From Corylus avellana (lineage: Eukaryota > Streptophyta > Magnoliopsida > Fagales > Betulaceae): 64,000 nt of DNA. Positions 58,701-64,000 of the stretch are shown in pieces. A model generated the notes under the pieces. That model searched no databases. It saw only the letters and a list, made by a program, of their open reading frames with translations, and was not told the origin of the DNA. The stretch's first letter is position 1. Each line of letters starts with the position of its first letter. Location of the stretch: contig NC_081541.1 of NCBI RefSeq assembly GCF_901000735.1, positions 21,257,172 to 21,321,171 of the forward strand. Direction: 5' to 3'. The translations under genes and the position numbers were made by a program.

Positions 58701-61672
58701 GCGGCCCACCACAACTTGTCTTCCCTTTCCCATCTCATTTTCACTAAATACAAAATCCTGAAGAATGAGGCTAAGGCATTCATTCACCTTCCAGTAATGA
58801 GCCACTCTAGCAAGAGTCATGTTCCACTGAATGGTAGCTCTAGAAAATTTCATGTGAGCCGCACCCGAAGTATCCTTTGCGCAAGCGATACCAAATAAAT
58901 CTGGAAAGGCATCCTTAAGTCCTATATCCCCACACTAAAGATCATGCTAGAATTTAACCTTGGAGCTGTCTACTTCAAATTTGGTGTGACGACAAAACTT
59001 CTCCGAAGCCCTCCTAATATTCTTCCATAGACTCACCCTGTGCGCCCCAACAAGCTCACTAGAACACCACCCTCCCCATGAGCTTCCATATTTAGAGTCC
59101 ACCATTACTCTCCTCGAAGCCTTTCTCTCAAGCCCATGGCGCCAAAGCCATTTATCTTAGATAGCATGATTGAACTTCAGTAAGTTCCTAATCTCCAACC
59201 CTCCCTCAGAGATGGGTATACAAACCTTGGGGCAACTCAACTCACCAGGTGATATTTGAACTATTCACCTAAACCCATCCCATAAGAAATCACGTTGGAG
59301 CTTCTCAATATGGTTTGTAACATGTAGTGTGAGGAAAGAGGGACATGAAGTACAGAGGTAAGTTAGATAGGGTGCTCTTGATAAGGGGAATCTTACCACC
59401 TGTAGACAAATATAACATTTTCCAACTAGTCAACCGACGTTTTATTTTCTCAAGAATACCATCTCATATATGTTTGGCCTTATAGGAAGCCCCCAACGGA
59501 AGACCAAGAAAAGGCAGGGATATAACCTGACAACCCAGAATCCTAGCCAGCCCACCCACATTATCAACATTTCCCATCGGAACTAATTCTGACTTGGCTA
59601 AGTTTATCTTCAAACCCGACATTGCTTCAAAACATAAGAATAAGCTCTGTAAATTGCGAAGATGATTTGGGTTGGCCCCACGAAAAAGCAAGGTGTCATC
59701 AAGAAGCAGAAGAAGAGAGATATCAACCCCTATCCCCACAAAGAAGCCAGATAACAATCCTCTAATCATCCTACCCAACGCCTCCATCACTATGACTAAT
59801 AGCAAAGGAGATAGATGGTGCCCTTGCGTCAAGTCCCGAGAGCTACTAAACAACCATGTGAGAGAGCCATTCTCCAAAACCAAGAAACACACCGAGGAAA
59901 TACAATGAGCTATCTATGAGCACCACTTTCCCCCAAATCAACACTTTCTCCGTTTGTATAGTAGGAATTGGCTCCAAGGTTGGAGCGTCTTTGAGCAGGG
60001 GCATTACGGGCATTTTCGGAAAACAAATAGTGCAGCATAAGAAAAGTCTTGGAATGATGGAGGCACATTCATTGACTGGATATCATGTGGTTAAAGATGG
60101 AGGTTGTTTTTATGAAGCCTGTTTTGGAAGTACCCTTAAATTTGCAATCGTTGAAGAATATTTTGTTGCTTCTCCTTCTAGTTAGGTATTTTCTCTTGTA
60201 TACTTCCTTTAATGGTAATCATGCATGTGGTCCCATGGTAGTAATCGATGCGTTCACTCTCGACTACAACTTGGAGAGGGTGGAATCTACTTAAGGATTT
60301 CATTAATCATTTGTTGGAGAGCTTGATTAGCTTGCCTCTAAGGCAACAAGTTCAGATTGTACATAAACACTATTAGTGTTTCTTTGACGTCATGGAGCCA
60401 TCACATAAACCTTTTAACTTTTGGTCAAACACTACAACGAGAAAATTTGCACTAATTCCAATTTGATGTAGGTCAAGACCTGTGGAGAATGTTTAAAACC
60501 CAAAGGATTCAACCTAAGAAAGGGCTATTCCTGGGATGCCACTCATCCAGGGGTAGTGGATGTCACTCAATGCTACTAATCACGGATGCCACTCAACGCG
60601 ACCAGGCCACATGCTTGATTGTTTGGAAGAATCACTCAACTCCAAAAGCAAGAACACTTGCTAATAATTTTGTGAATCAAAATCACTCTATTGAGTTTCT
60701 GTCATTTCTCATTGATATTTATAGTTAGTACAATGCATGAGTAGTTCAAACTTGCATCAAATGATAGTCAACTTCCAACAAACACAACTTAATGAGTAGA
60801 CGGTCCAGCACAACTGAATGATTAGACAACTTCCAATACAAAAACAACTTACTAAGCTACAGCTACCAACAAGACTCCATAAATAACGTTGACTATATAA
60901 TGACTAGTTACTAGCCACCTGGATACTTAAATTAAATGACACTTCTAGTTCACATGGCTGCCATATCAACTAGGGTTATGCTCCTGTATTGTTTTGAATT
61001 AGGTGCTAACCTCCCTTGAAATGAAGAAGATGATACGTTGGGTCACTCTCAAGGTAGTATTGAATTAACAGTGTGTTTTGGTGATTGGATTGTATCAAGT
61101 GCATCAAATTATTGGTTGATTATGATTTGAATGTATGTAATTGATATGGTGAATTGAGTGGTATATGATTTAGTATTTGAATTATTTGTTGTGATTAATG
61201 AAGCTCTTAGAATGACAGTACACAGGTGACAGAGCGACAGACAATAGTGGACACATTCAATAACGATGCATGTATATTTGCTTGCTTGCTCTCCACCAGA
61301 GCTGGAGGGCAGGGTTTGAACTTGACTGGAGCTGATACTGTCGTCATCCATGACATGGATTTCAACCCACAGATTGACCGCCAGGCTGAAGATCGCTGTC
61401 ATCGCATTGGCCAAACAAAGCCTGTTACCATATACAGGTGCTTGCTTGAAGCTTTAATATTTGGTAAATGTGTTTTTTATTTGCTTGACTTGTTCTTGTA
61501 TCTTTGCAGGCTGGTGACCAAGGGTACTGTTGATGAGAATGTTTATGAGATTGCAAAACGGAAGCTTGTCTTGGATGCTGCAGTCCTCGAGACTGGTTTG
61601 GAGATGGATAATGAGGGTGAAACGTCCGAAAAGACTATGGGAGAGATATTATCGGCGCTTTTGTTGGGTTAG
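25504..61672 (+). CDS. CHR19: SNF2-family ATP-dependent chromatin remodeler, Fun30/SMARCAD1 type (CHR19/ETL1-like), 12 exons
   Basis: The protein predicted by joining 12 exons (25504-25938, 26348-26465, 29414-29454, 29646-29896, 29976-30156, 31523-31708, 31802-31975, 32120-32278, 56964-57041, 57159-57295, 61219-61437, 61510-61672) has 713 residues, and all junctions are GT-AG and in phase. It uses ATP hydrolysis to slide or evict nucleosomes in the nucleus. Relatives act in silencing and DNA-break repair. Order: acidic N-terminus with Glu runs (about 1-125), then SNF2 ATPase motifs DEMGLGKT (189-196), DEAH (303-306), LTGTPLQN (332-339), RecA lobe 2 with [11 protein letters not shown] (558-568), [15 protein letters not shown] (612-626) and [11 protein letters not shown] (642-652). 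Catalytic Lys195 and the Arg fingers Arg646/Arg649 are present. As I recall, Arabidopsis CHR19 is some 50 residues longer, mostly in the acidic N-terminus. The coding region looks intact despite 36 kb of genomic span caused by retroposon-filled introns. Intron positions are inferred from homology and splice consensus, not transcripts. Confidence 0.9.
26348..26465 (+). CDS. CHR19: CHR19 exon 2 (residues 146-185)
   Basis: Encodes the Q-motif-like entry to the ATPase, '[19 protein letters not shown]'. The acceptor is TTCTAG and the donor GGAG|GTACCG, leaving one base of a codon. Confidence 0.9.
27130..28910 (+). mobile_element. 5'-truncated LINE in CHR19 intron 2
   Basis: Sense-oriented L1-type LINE. 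It starts inside the reverse transcriptase ('[16 protein letters not shown]', then 'FAEDTL', an altered form of the catalytic FADD motif), continues through the thumb-like region ('[34 protein letters not shown]') and the RT zinc-binding domain ('[14 protein letters not shown]', '[13 protein letters not shown]'), and ends with 'ggggcgccc..cgcttttaataa..ttattacttat' and an A-run (28898-28910). Frameshifts and stops throughout. A degenerate duplication 'aataac.cacccaccat' may flank it, but this is unsure. Confidence 0.82.
29414..29454 (+). CDS. CHR19: CHR19 exon 3, 41-nt microexon carrying the Walker A motif
   Basis: Encodes [13 protein letters not shown], the P-loop that binds ATP. It lies between intron 2 (2.9 kb, with a LINE) and intron 3. 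The acceptor TTTGCTGCAG and donor CCAG|GTATAT are both strong. Skipping would delete Lys195 and shift the frame. Confidence 0.9.
29646..29896 (+). CDS. CHR19: CHR19 exon 4 (residues 199-282)
   Basis: Motif Ia region ('[20 protein letters not shown]') and '[14 protein letters not shown]', '[14 protein letters not shown]'. The donor is ACAG|GTTTGT. Confidence 0.9.
29976..30156 (+). CDS. CHR19: CHR19 exon 5 (residues 282-342), DEAH box
   Basis: Contains '[12 protein letters not shown]' (motif II, ATP hydrolysis) and '[14 protein letters not shown]' (motif III). The donor is CAT|GTATTA. Confidence 0.9.
30313..30428 (+). mobile_element. tRNA-derived SINE in CHR19 intron 5
   Basis: 116-bp unit with an A-box-like 'CTGGCTCAAATGGCA' (about 30323-30337), a decayed B-box and the end 'cccacttggtgtatgtgtaatgtacaaataag', flanked by a perfect 10-bp duplication GTAGTTACTA (30303-30312 and 30429-30438). 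Layout and size fit a plant SINE mobilised by LINE machinery. Confidence 0.7.
31523..31708 (+). CDS. CHR19: CHR19 exon 6 (residues 343-404)
   Basis: '[14 protein letters not shown]' and '[19 protein letters not shown]', the end of the SNF2_N domain. It follows a 1.4-kb intron with a SINE. Confidence 0.9.
31802..31975 (+). CDS. CHR19: CHR19 exon 7 (residues 405-462)
   Basis: Insert region between the RecA lobes ('[17 protein letters not shown]', 'NYFVQFRK'), rich in charged residues and likely helical. 58 full codons. Confidence 0.88.
32120..32278 (+). CDS. CHR19: CHR19 exon 8 (residues 463-515)
   Basis: '[17 protein letters not shown]' and '[19 protein letters not shown]'. It is followed by the 24.7-kb intron 8. 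The donor is CGG|GTAATT. Confidence 0.9.
32537..33206 (+). mobile_element. 5'-truncated LINE with 15-bp target-site duplication, intron 8
   Basis: Contains only the RT zinc-binding domain and C-terminus ('[19 protein letters not shown]', '[17 protein letters not shown]', stop at 33119-33121), then the family 3' end 'ttggggcgcc..cgcttttaat..attacttatc' and an A-tail. AATTAGTTTCTATGA occurs at 32522-32536 and again at 33207-33221, a perfect duplication. This is a textbook target-primed reverse transcription product and marks both ends exactly. Confidence 0.92.
33709..34000. other. Assembly gap (292 N) in a tandem repeat
   Basis: The flank repeats itself: 'atcactaatctcccttac' occurs at about 33630-33647 and again at 33691-33708, with a C-rich spacer. 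The gap therefore probably hides more copies of a unit of about 61 bp. Confidence 0.9.
35511..35924 (-). pseudogene. LINE endonuclease domain, N-terminal part
   Basis: 137 residues beginning '[14 protein letters not shown]' with '[10 protein letters not shown]', '[14 protein letters not shown]' and '[11 protein letters not shown]'. These are motifs of the APE-type (exonuclease/endonuclease/phosphatase) domain that nicks target DNA. It ends by frameshift before the catalytic GDFN. Confidence 0.8.
35930..38029 (-). pseudogene. LINE ORF1 (RNA-binding-type protein), degenerate
   Basis: A 236-residue open part (38029-37319) contains '[18 protein letters not shown]' and '[16 protein letters not shown]', as in plant L1-type ORF1 proteins. 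Later parts lie in other frames (36827-37241, 36194-36436, 35924-36190), the last with '[16 protein letters not shown]', which aligns to '[16 protein letters not shown]' of the LINE at 40712. ORF1 proteins package the LINE RNA. This copy has frameshifts and stops. Confidence 0.65.
38208..38816 (-). mobile_element. Cassandra TRIM retrotransposon with 5S rRNA-like LTRs, complete
   Basis: Two direct LTRs, 38208-38437 (230 bp) and 38586-38816 (231 bp), start or end with TGTAATACCCCAC and GGGACGCCAC. In minus orientation each LTR contains a 5S rRNA-like block (38338-38271 and 38716-38648) with GGGATCCCATC-like, 'AACTCCG.AGTTAAGC', 'GTAGTAC' and 'ATGGGT.ACCTCC', matching the internal RNA polymerase III promoter of 5S genes. 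The primer site following the 5' LTR reads TGGTTTCAAAGCCA (initiator tRNA-Met, decayed). The internal region is about 148 bp without coding sequence. GAAAC flanks both ends (38203-38207 and 38817-38821). Cassandra is a non-autonomous family known across vascular plants. Confidence 0.92.
38870..39460 (-). mobile_element. LINE fragment (antisense): endonuclease fused to RT by deletion
   Basis: In minus orientation: '[14 protein letters not shown]' (39456), endonuclease part '[26 protein letters not shown]' (39310-39074), then directly RT residues '[18 protein letters not shown]' and '[15 protein letters not shown]' (about 39040-38890). The intervening 300 or more residues are missing. Both ends are eroded. 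Confidence 0.72.
39461..40134. other. Unassigned intronic sequence
   Basis: AT-rich, with no domain or repeat unit recognised. It lies between the LINE fragment and the minisatellite. Confidence 0.4.
40135..40520. repeat. Minisatellite of about 61-bp period, six degenerate copies
   Basis: A repeated 'catctgatgagaaaacagtgagcac' core recurs near 40194, 40255, 40317, 40378, 40440 and 40498. Between cores lie variants of 'gtcatg.ctcgtc.tgacg'. The spacing is 59-62 bp. No coding potential. Confidence 0.75.
40676..40711. repeat. (AT)n microsatellite
   Basis: About 18 TA dinucleotides next to the 5' edge of the LINE at 40712. That LINE's tail also runs into 'atatatata' (45658-45666), so an AT repeat may have been the target site. 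Confidence 0.9.
40814..41990 (+). pseudogene. LINE ORF1 C-terminal region
   Basis: Two frames (40814-41323 and 41380-42099) with '[19 protein letters not shown]', a basic segment, and '[28 protein letters not shown]', which matches '[27 protein letters not shown]' at 53583-53882 (-). A frameshift separates them, and the second frame overlaps the start of ORF2 (about 41960). Confidence 0.6.
41960..45575 (+). pseudogene. LINE ORF2: endonuclease, reverse transcriptase, zinc-binding domain; broken
   Basis: Endonuclease: '[15 protein letters not shown]', '[12 protein letters not shown]', '[10 protein letters not shown]', '[16 protein letters not shown]' (41975-42513, one frameshift). Linker 42587-43150. 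RT: '[15 protein letters not shown]' (43310), '[15 protein letters not shown]' (43665), 'GIRQGDP' (43840), catalytic 'FVDDTLIF' (about 43993-44016; Val for the usual Ala), 'VNLGKSEL', 'MKYLGLPLG'. RT zinc-binding domain: '[17 protein letters not shown]' and '[18 protein letters not shown]' to the stop near 45573-45575. In-frame stops (for example 43149, 43214, 43582, 43767, 44035) and frameshifts near 44830-45010 and 45189 make it inactive. Such proteins nick DNA and copy LINE RNA into it. Confidence 0.88.
45657..46739. other. Intronic sequence without recognised features
   Basis: T-rich and AT-rich. Short frames only, and no domain recognised. Confidence 0.45.
46740..47290 (-). mobile_element. 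LINE fragment (antisense), RT N-terminal part
   Basis: Minus-strand frame '[45 protein letters not shown]' and '[17 protein letters not shown]' (47007-46800) aligns with RT residues of the other LINEs. The preceding linker up to 47290 is degenerate and contains a duplicated 'aaaattgagccattt' unit. No 3' tail. Confidence 0.7.
47460..48330 (+). mobile_element. LINE fragment (sense), endonuclease and linker
   Basis: Plus-strand pieces '[11 protein letters not shown]', '[18 protein letters not shown]' and '[12 protein letters not shown]' (47670-47830), then linker residues '[10 protein letters not shown]' (about 48185). It is in the opposite orientation to the RT fragment at 46740-47290, about 170 bp away. 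No tail. Confidence 0.68.
48331..49424. other. Unassigned intronic segment with a 36-bp direct repeat
   Basis: No protein family recognised. 'acgatctt.tgccacctcctaatgcc' occurs at 49128 and 49261, 133 bp apart. Moderately GC-rich compared with its surroundings, so it may be a fossil transposon, but nothing shows which. Confidence 0.4.
49425..49874 (+). mobile_element. Older sense LINE, left part (split by nested LINE)
   Basis: '[12 protein letters not shown]', '[29 protein letters not shown]' match the region after the RT core. It breaks at 49874 inside the segment that in the LINE at 40712 precedes the zinc-binding domain, and resumes at 53903 with no apparent loss. Confidence 0.78.
49875..53878 (-). 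mobile_element. 4-kb antisense LINE nested in an older LINE
   Basis: The A-tail is read as a T-run at 49875-49884, followed by 'gataagtaat' (the family 3' end). In minus orientation it runs from ORF1 C-terminus (53882-53583) through endonuclease, RT and zinc-binding domain. Few lesions compared with the other copies, so it is a relatively young insertion. The 5' end is truncated within ORF1. Confidence 0.88.
49958..53656 (-). pseudogene. Nearly complete LINE ORF2 (endonuclease and reverse transcriptase)
   Basis: The start '[20 protein letters not shown]' lies near 53595. Endonuclease motifs: '[11 protein letters not shown]', '[10 protein letters not shown]', '[15 protein letters not shown]', '[13 protein letters not shown]', 'SDHFPLL'. 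RT: '[15 protein letters not shown]', '[11 protein letters not shown]', '[13 protein letters not shown]', catalytic 'LFADDTLIF' (about 51507-51530), '[14 protein letters not shown]'. Zinc-binding domain: '[18 protein letters not shown]'. Lesions seen: TAA at 52676, TAG at 51815 (for Trp), a one-base shift near 51780, shifts near 51430 and 50480, and TGA at 50165. The catalytic residues themselves are intact. Inactive as it stands. Confidence 0.88.
53903..54294 (+). mobile_element. Older sense LINE, middle part
   Basis: Continues the LINE cut at 49874: '[26 protein letters not shown]', then '[18 protein letters not shown]' and '[18 protein letters not shown]' (RT zinc-binding). It is interrupted by a TRIM at 54295. 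Confidence 0.78.
54295..54948 (+). mobile_element. TRIM insertion (composite) with 5-bp duplication AGAGA
   Basis: Two direct 208-209-bp LTRs (54295-54502 and 54595-54803) begin TGTAACACCCT and end GTTACA. A tRNA-iMet-like primer site (TGCTATCAGAGCCA) follows the first at about 54505. The unit continues to 54948 with 'aatattgttcgctttgggcc..ggttatgtgggatgccaca', which resembles the ends of a Cassandra LTR without its 5S block. AGAGA occurs at 54290-54294 and 54949-54953, so the whole block entered the LINE together, or a TRIM later entered a solo Cassandra-like LTR. Confidence 0.75.
54954..55344 (+). mobile_element. Older sense LINE, 3' end
   Basis: C-terminal residues ('[14 protein letters not shown]', '[16 protein letters not shown]') and the family 3' end 'gggttgcacccctttgtgcttttaataag' with a short A-run at 55339-55344. 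Confidence 0.75.
55684..55845 (+). mobile_element. SINE candidate in intron 8
   Basis: 162 bp ending 'tggccctaccttggacgggttcctcgtt' and an A-rich tail, flanked by CAACAAGGCTGGG (55671-55683) and CAACAAGGCTAGG (55846-55858), a 13-bp duplication with one mismatch. No open frame. The Pol III boxes are not clear, so the class is inferred from size, tail and duplication. Confidence 0.55.
56450..56583 (+). mobile_element. Possible tRNA-derived SINE with T-tail
   Basis: 'AATAGTGGTTAAAGGC' resembles an A box and 'TTGTTCAATCCCC' a B box, about 40 bp apart as in tRNA genes, followed by a run of about 21 T. No target duplication was found, so this is a weak call. Confidence 0.35.
56964..57041 (+). CDS. 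CHR19: CHR19 exon 9 (residues 516-541)
   Basis: 26 codons ending '[13 protein letters not shown]'. The acceptor has a good pyrimidine tract (CTATCTCTTTACAG). It must be spliced to exon 8 across 24.7 kb of repeats. Confidence 0.87.
57159..57295 (+). CDS. CHR19: CHR19 exon 10 (residues 542-587)
   Basis: Start of the helicase C-terminal lobe: '[18 protein letters not shown]' (motif IV) and 'YRRLDG'. The donor is GAAG|GTACTG. Confidence 0.9.
58480..59920 (-). mobile_element. Antisense LINE fragment in CHR19 intron 10
   Basis: A 142-residue frame (59892-59464) has RT residues '[22 protein letters not shown]', an altered catalytic 'LLDDTLLF', '[21 protein letters not shown]' and '[14 protein letters not shown]'. 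Degenerate C-terminal parts follow to about 58480 ('[20 protein letters not shown]'). It lacks the family 3' end. Confidence 0.78.
61219..61437 (+). CDS. CHR19: CHR19 exon 11 (residues 587-660)
   Basis: Motif V ('[18 protein letters not shown]') and motif VI ('[16 protein letters not shown]'). The acceptor ATGACAG|T is chosen because it restores '[11 protein letters not shown]'. A second AG 6 bases on would lose two residues but keep the frame. Confidence 0.88.
61510..61672 (+). CDS. CHR19: CHR19 exon 12 (residues 660-713, stop TAG)
   Basis: '[19 protein letters not shown]' and a conserved C-terminal tail '[13 protein letters not shown]' ending at TAG 61670-61672. Confidence 0.9.
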
Positions 61673-62954
61673 GGCATTAATGTTGTTATTCTTCCGCAAT
61701 TTCTTCCTATATTTTAGTCAAGCCTATTTAGACTACAGGGTTGTAAATAAGCACGAAGGTTAATGTGGCGGCTAACTTAGAAATGCTTGTTTTATGATTT
61801 ATGAATTTTTAAGCTCAAAAAGTAGTTTGAGGAAGTAGTTCAATTTAGGTAGGAAAATATCCCAATTGGGAAAGTCACCAAAATTGGGAACACTTAGACA
61901 CAGGTTTCTAGAAATCGTTTCTTTTGTAATAGTTTTGAAAACGTTTTTTGTTTTTTAAACAAAAATTACTTCTCAAAATCATTAATAAATAATTAAAAAC
62001 ATAAAACACTTTTCAAAATACAAAACACTTTTAAATGTGGACTTATTCAAAAAATGCTCGCTTCTATATAATAAATTAGAACACTTTGAAATCAAAACTA
62101 CAAAACGTTTCTAAAAAACATTTATGCTTCTACATGTTATGTTGTCCTTTAAGAAGGAAAGAGGAATTTTAAAAATTAAAAGAATGATGATAATTATTGA
62201 ATTTTAAAATGGTTAAATCTTAGAACTTTCTAAATTTGAAGAAGGAAGGATGATATTTTGATTTTTGAAATTGAGAAGAATGAATTATTTGGATTTTATA
62301 GATTTGAAAGAATGATAGAATTTCGATCCTTTTAAGAGGAGAGGTTGATGGAAGGGAGAAGTCTTGAAATCCAAGATGATGAATCGTTAAACACTCTTTT
62401 CACCGATGAAAACAGAGCGTACGTCGTTATCTCCACCCCTGGGGACCACCTACAGAGAGAGATAAACAAAGAAAACCCTTCATTCACCAAGATCACGAAT
62501 TTCTTATTCACTTTTTCTTAAACGAATCATCCAAAAAGATTCTCCTAAAACTTAAGCACTTGTTCATGCACTTTTCTCTTCGAAACAACGAATCATTTGC
62601 AAAGCTCTTTTAGCGTCCTTTTCGAAAGAGAAAGGTAATTTTTTATTTATTTATTTATGTATTTTTAATTTTTTATGAATATCTGACACTTTTATGCTCT
62701 AGGGCGTGAATTTATAAAGAAAAGTCGTGGGTTAATGAATGAGGGGCAAAACAAATCGTGTTTTCCCGTTTTGGAAGCAAAAAAAAGCCTGAAAGAAAGT
62801 TCCCGCTGGAAATTCCAGAGTTCTCCGCAACAATCCATAAGTCCAAACTTGATGAAAATTTGAAGGTTGACTGATTTCATAAAAAGGAAATAAAAATTGC
62901 GGATGGGGTTACTGTAGACTCAAGAAAACTTATCCTGGTTTCCGATTTATTTTT
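61673..62954. other. CHR19 3' UTR and flank
   Basis: A 3' UTR is expected from 61673. 'aataag' sites near 61746 and 'aataaa' near 61985 could serve polyadenylation. No further gene is recognised. 62390-62640 is CT-rich and ends in 'aaaggtaatttt', which could be a 5' exon of a neighbouring transcript, but nothing supports it beyond composition. Confidence 0.4.
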
Positions 62955-63448
62955 AGGGTTAAATACTCCAAACCCCCCTAGGGTTTTTCAACTTTATTTT
63001 TTCCCCCTTAGGGTGTCATTTTTATCACAGGAGATCCCTGTGGTTTTGATAAATGACCAAGTTAGTCCATCCGTTAGTTGACCGTTAGGACTGACACGTA
63101 GACCAATCAGATGCTGACATGTGACACATTTAATTTTTTTAATTTTTTTTAAAAATTAAAAAAAATGTATTTAAAAAAAAAAAAAAAAGGAAAAAAAATT
63201 GGGGGTGGTTCCTTGGCCATTCGAGCCACCCCCTTTGGCCATGGGGGTGGCCTGGCCACCCCCATCTGGCCGGATGGGGTTGGCCGAGCCACCCCCTGGT
63301 GCCCAGGGGGTGGCTCGGCCATCCCCTTGGGCTCCAAGGGGTGGCTGAAACCACCCCCAATGGTGGTTGGGGGTGGTTTCGGCCACCCCCTAGGCTCCAT
63401 GGGGGTGGTTTCGGCCACCCCCAAGGCTCCATGGGGTGGCTGAGCCAC
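62955..63448. repeat. Transposon-like arm plus GC-rich palindromic array
   Basis: 62955-63140 ('gggttaaatactccaa..ccctagggttt', 'ccgttagttgaccgttagg', 'acacgtagaccaatcagatgctgaca') resembles terminal regions of a widespread non-coding plant DNA element, an identification from memory only. 63198-63446 consists of interleaved direct and inverted copies of GGGGGTGG/CCACCCCC and 'ggctccatggggtgg'. Both strands read open through it, which reflects composition and not coding. It is cut by an LTR at 63449. Confidence 0.5.
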
Positions 63449-64000
63449 TGATGCGAACCTCAATCGACGCGCTTTTGAGACCCAACAACAATATTGGAAT
63501 ACTGATCCAAGAAAGCTAAAATTCAGATTTTTTTTTGGATAGAAAACCTTGACCCAACGTTTATAAATGAAATGTGAACCAAAGGTATGAAGTAATAACC
63601 ATCGACCCAACGTTTTTAAATGAAACGCGAACCAAAGGTATAAAGTTTGAACGCCACAAGGAAGAATCCTTGATAAGTTCACAAGTTCTTTGAAGAACTA
63701 AAAGAAGAAGCAAACCTCACTTTTTATAATTTTCATTCATGATCTCCATTACAATGAGTGCATGCTATTTATAAAGCATGGCTGAAAATATGACTACCTA
63801 CTTGCTATGGAAAGAAAATTAAATTGGTTCCAACATTGGAAAGTAAATAAAGTAAAAAAAGACAAACTAATAAAAGCCTAAAATTAAGGTTGATTTGGTT
63901 TGAAATTTGCAGCTCCTCCATGCCAAAAATAGACTGAGATTGGCAATTAAATCACGCCTAAGGAAGGTCTTGAAATAGGTAAGTCAATCAACCAACTAAT
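63449..64000 (-). mobile_element. LTR of the H/J family, running off the window
   Basis: Begins TGATGCGAACCTCAATCGACG at 63449 (3' end in element orientation) and matches the reverse complement of about 23110-23722 along its length, including 'atttataaagcatggctgaaaata' and 'ccatgccaaaaatagactgaga'. The primer site lies on neither visible side, so solo or complete status is unknown. Confidence 0.65.

Noticed and set aside
63139..63682. Long open frames on both strands over the GC-rich array
   Set aside because: All frames stay open because of GGGGTGG/CCACCCC composition. Products are Gly/Trp/Pro repeats with no domain, and the array is palindromic.
1..64000. A novel catalytic or defence system
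   Set aside because: Apart from CHR19, every protein-coding trace I could identify is retrotransposon gag, integrase, endonuclease or reverse transcriptase. The remainder is non-coding.

Overview
The window is nuclear DNA from a dicot plant, probably woody. It is AT-rich, carries one intron-rich gene with plant-type GT-AG introns, and is otherwise filled with plant retrotransposon remains: Athila-like Ty3/gypsy elements with a tRNA-Asp primer site, L1-type LINEs, tRNA-derived SINEs, and TRIM elements including Cassandra. I see no bacterial operons, CRISPR arrays or rRNA/tRNA genes. I cannot name the species.

Layout. (1) 1-24546 is a nest of LTR retrotransposon debris on both strands. LTRs of one diverged superfamily occur at 1-524, 1052-2465, 5133-6328, 10132-11415 and 12780-14105. 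With them lie broken gag and integrase genes, tRNA-Asp primer sites, and a family of 'capsid-less' elements that keep the primer site, a CCHC zinc knuckle and an acidic Gln/Pro/Glu-rich region. A 100-N gap (17331-17430) separates two nearly identical 5.5-kb copies (11811-17330 and 17431-22938), most simply an unmerged contig overlap. (2) 25504-61672 (+) is the only gene I can support as functional: a 12-exon SNF2-family ATPase of the Fun30/SMARCAD1 type, matching Arabidopsis CHR19 (ETL1-like). The 12 exons join in frame into 713 codons with all helicase motifs intact. (3) Its introns are swollen by retroposons. Intron 2 holds one LINE, intron 5 a SINE, intron 8 (24.7 kb) at least eight LINE pieces of one family plus Cassandra, another TRIM, SINE candidates, a 61-bp minisatellite and a 292-N gap, and intron 10 an antisense LINE. 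(4) 61673-64000 is the 3' flank, a GC-rich palindromic repeat, and a further LTR running off the end.

How it fits together. LTR elements occupy the flank of the gene, while LINEs and SINEs occupy its introns and none were seen in the upstream flank. Several insertions carry readable target-site duplications: 15 bp (LINE at 32537), 10 bp (SINE at 30313), 13 bp with one mismatch (SINE candidate at 55684), GAAAC (Cassandra at 38208) and AGAGA (TRIM at 54295). Relative ages can therefore be read from nesting, for example the 4-kb antisense LINE (49875-53878) inside an older sense LINE that was also split by a TRIM. No new catalytic or defence system is evident. The most unusual items are the capsid-less element family with its palindromic leader motif, the overloaded intron 8, the inverted-LTR structure at 22922-23722, and the probable false duplication. 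Boundaries of degenerate repeats are approximate because no alignment could be run.
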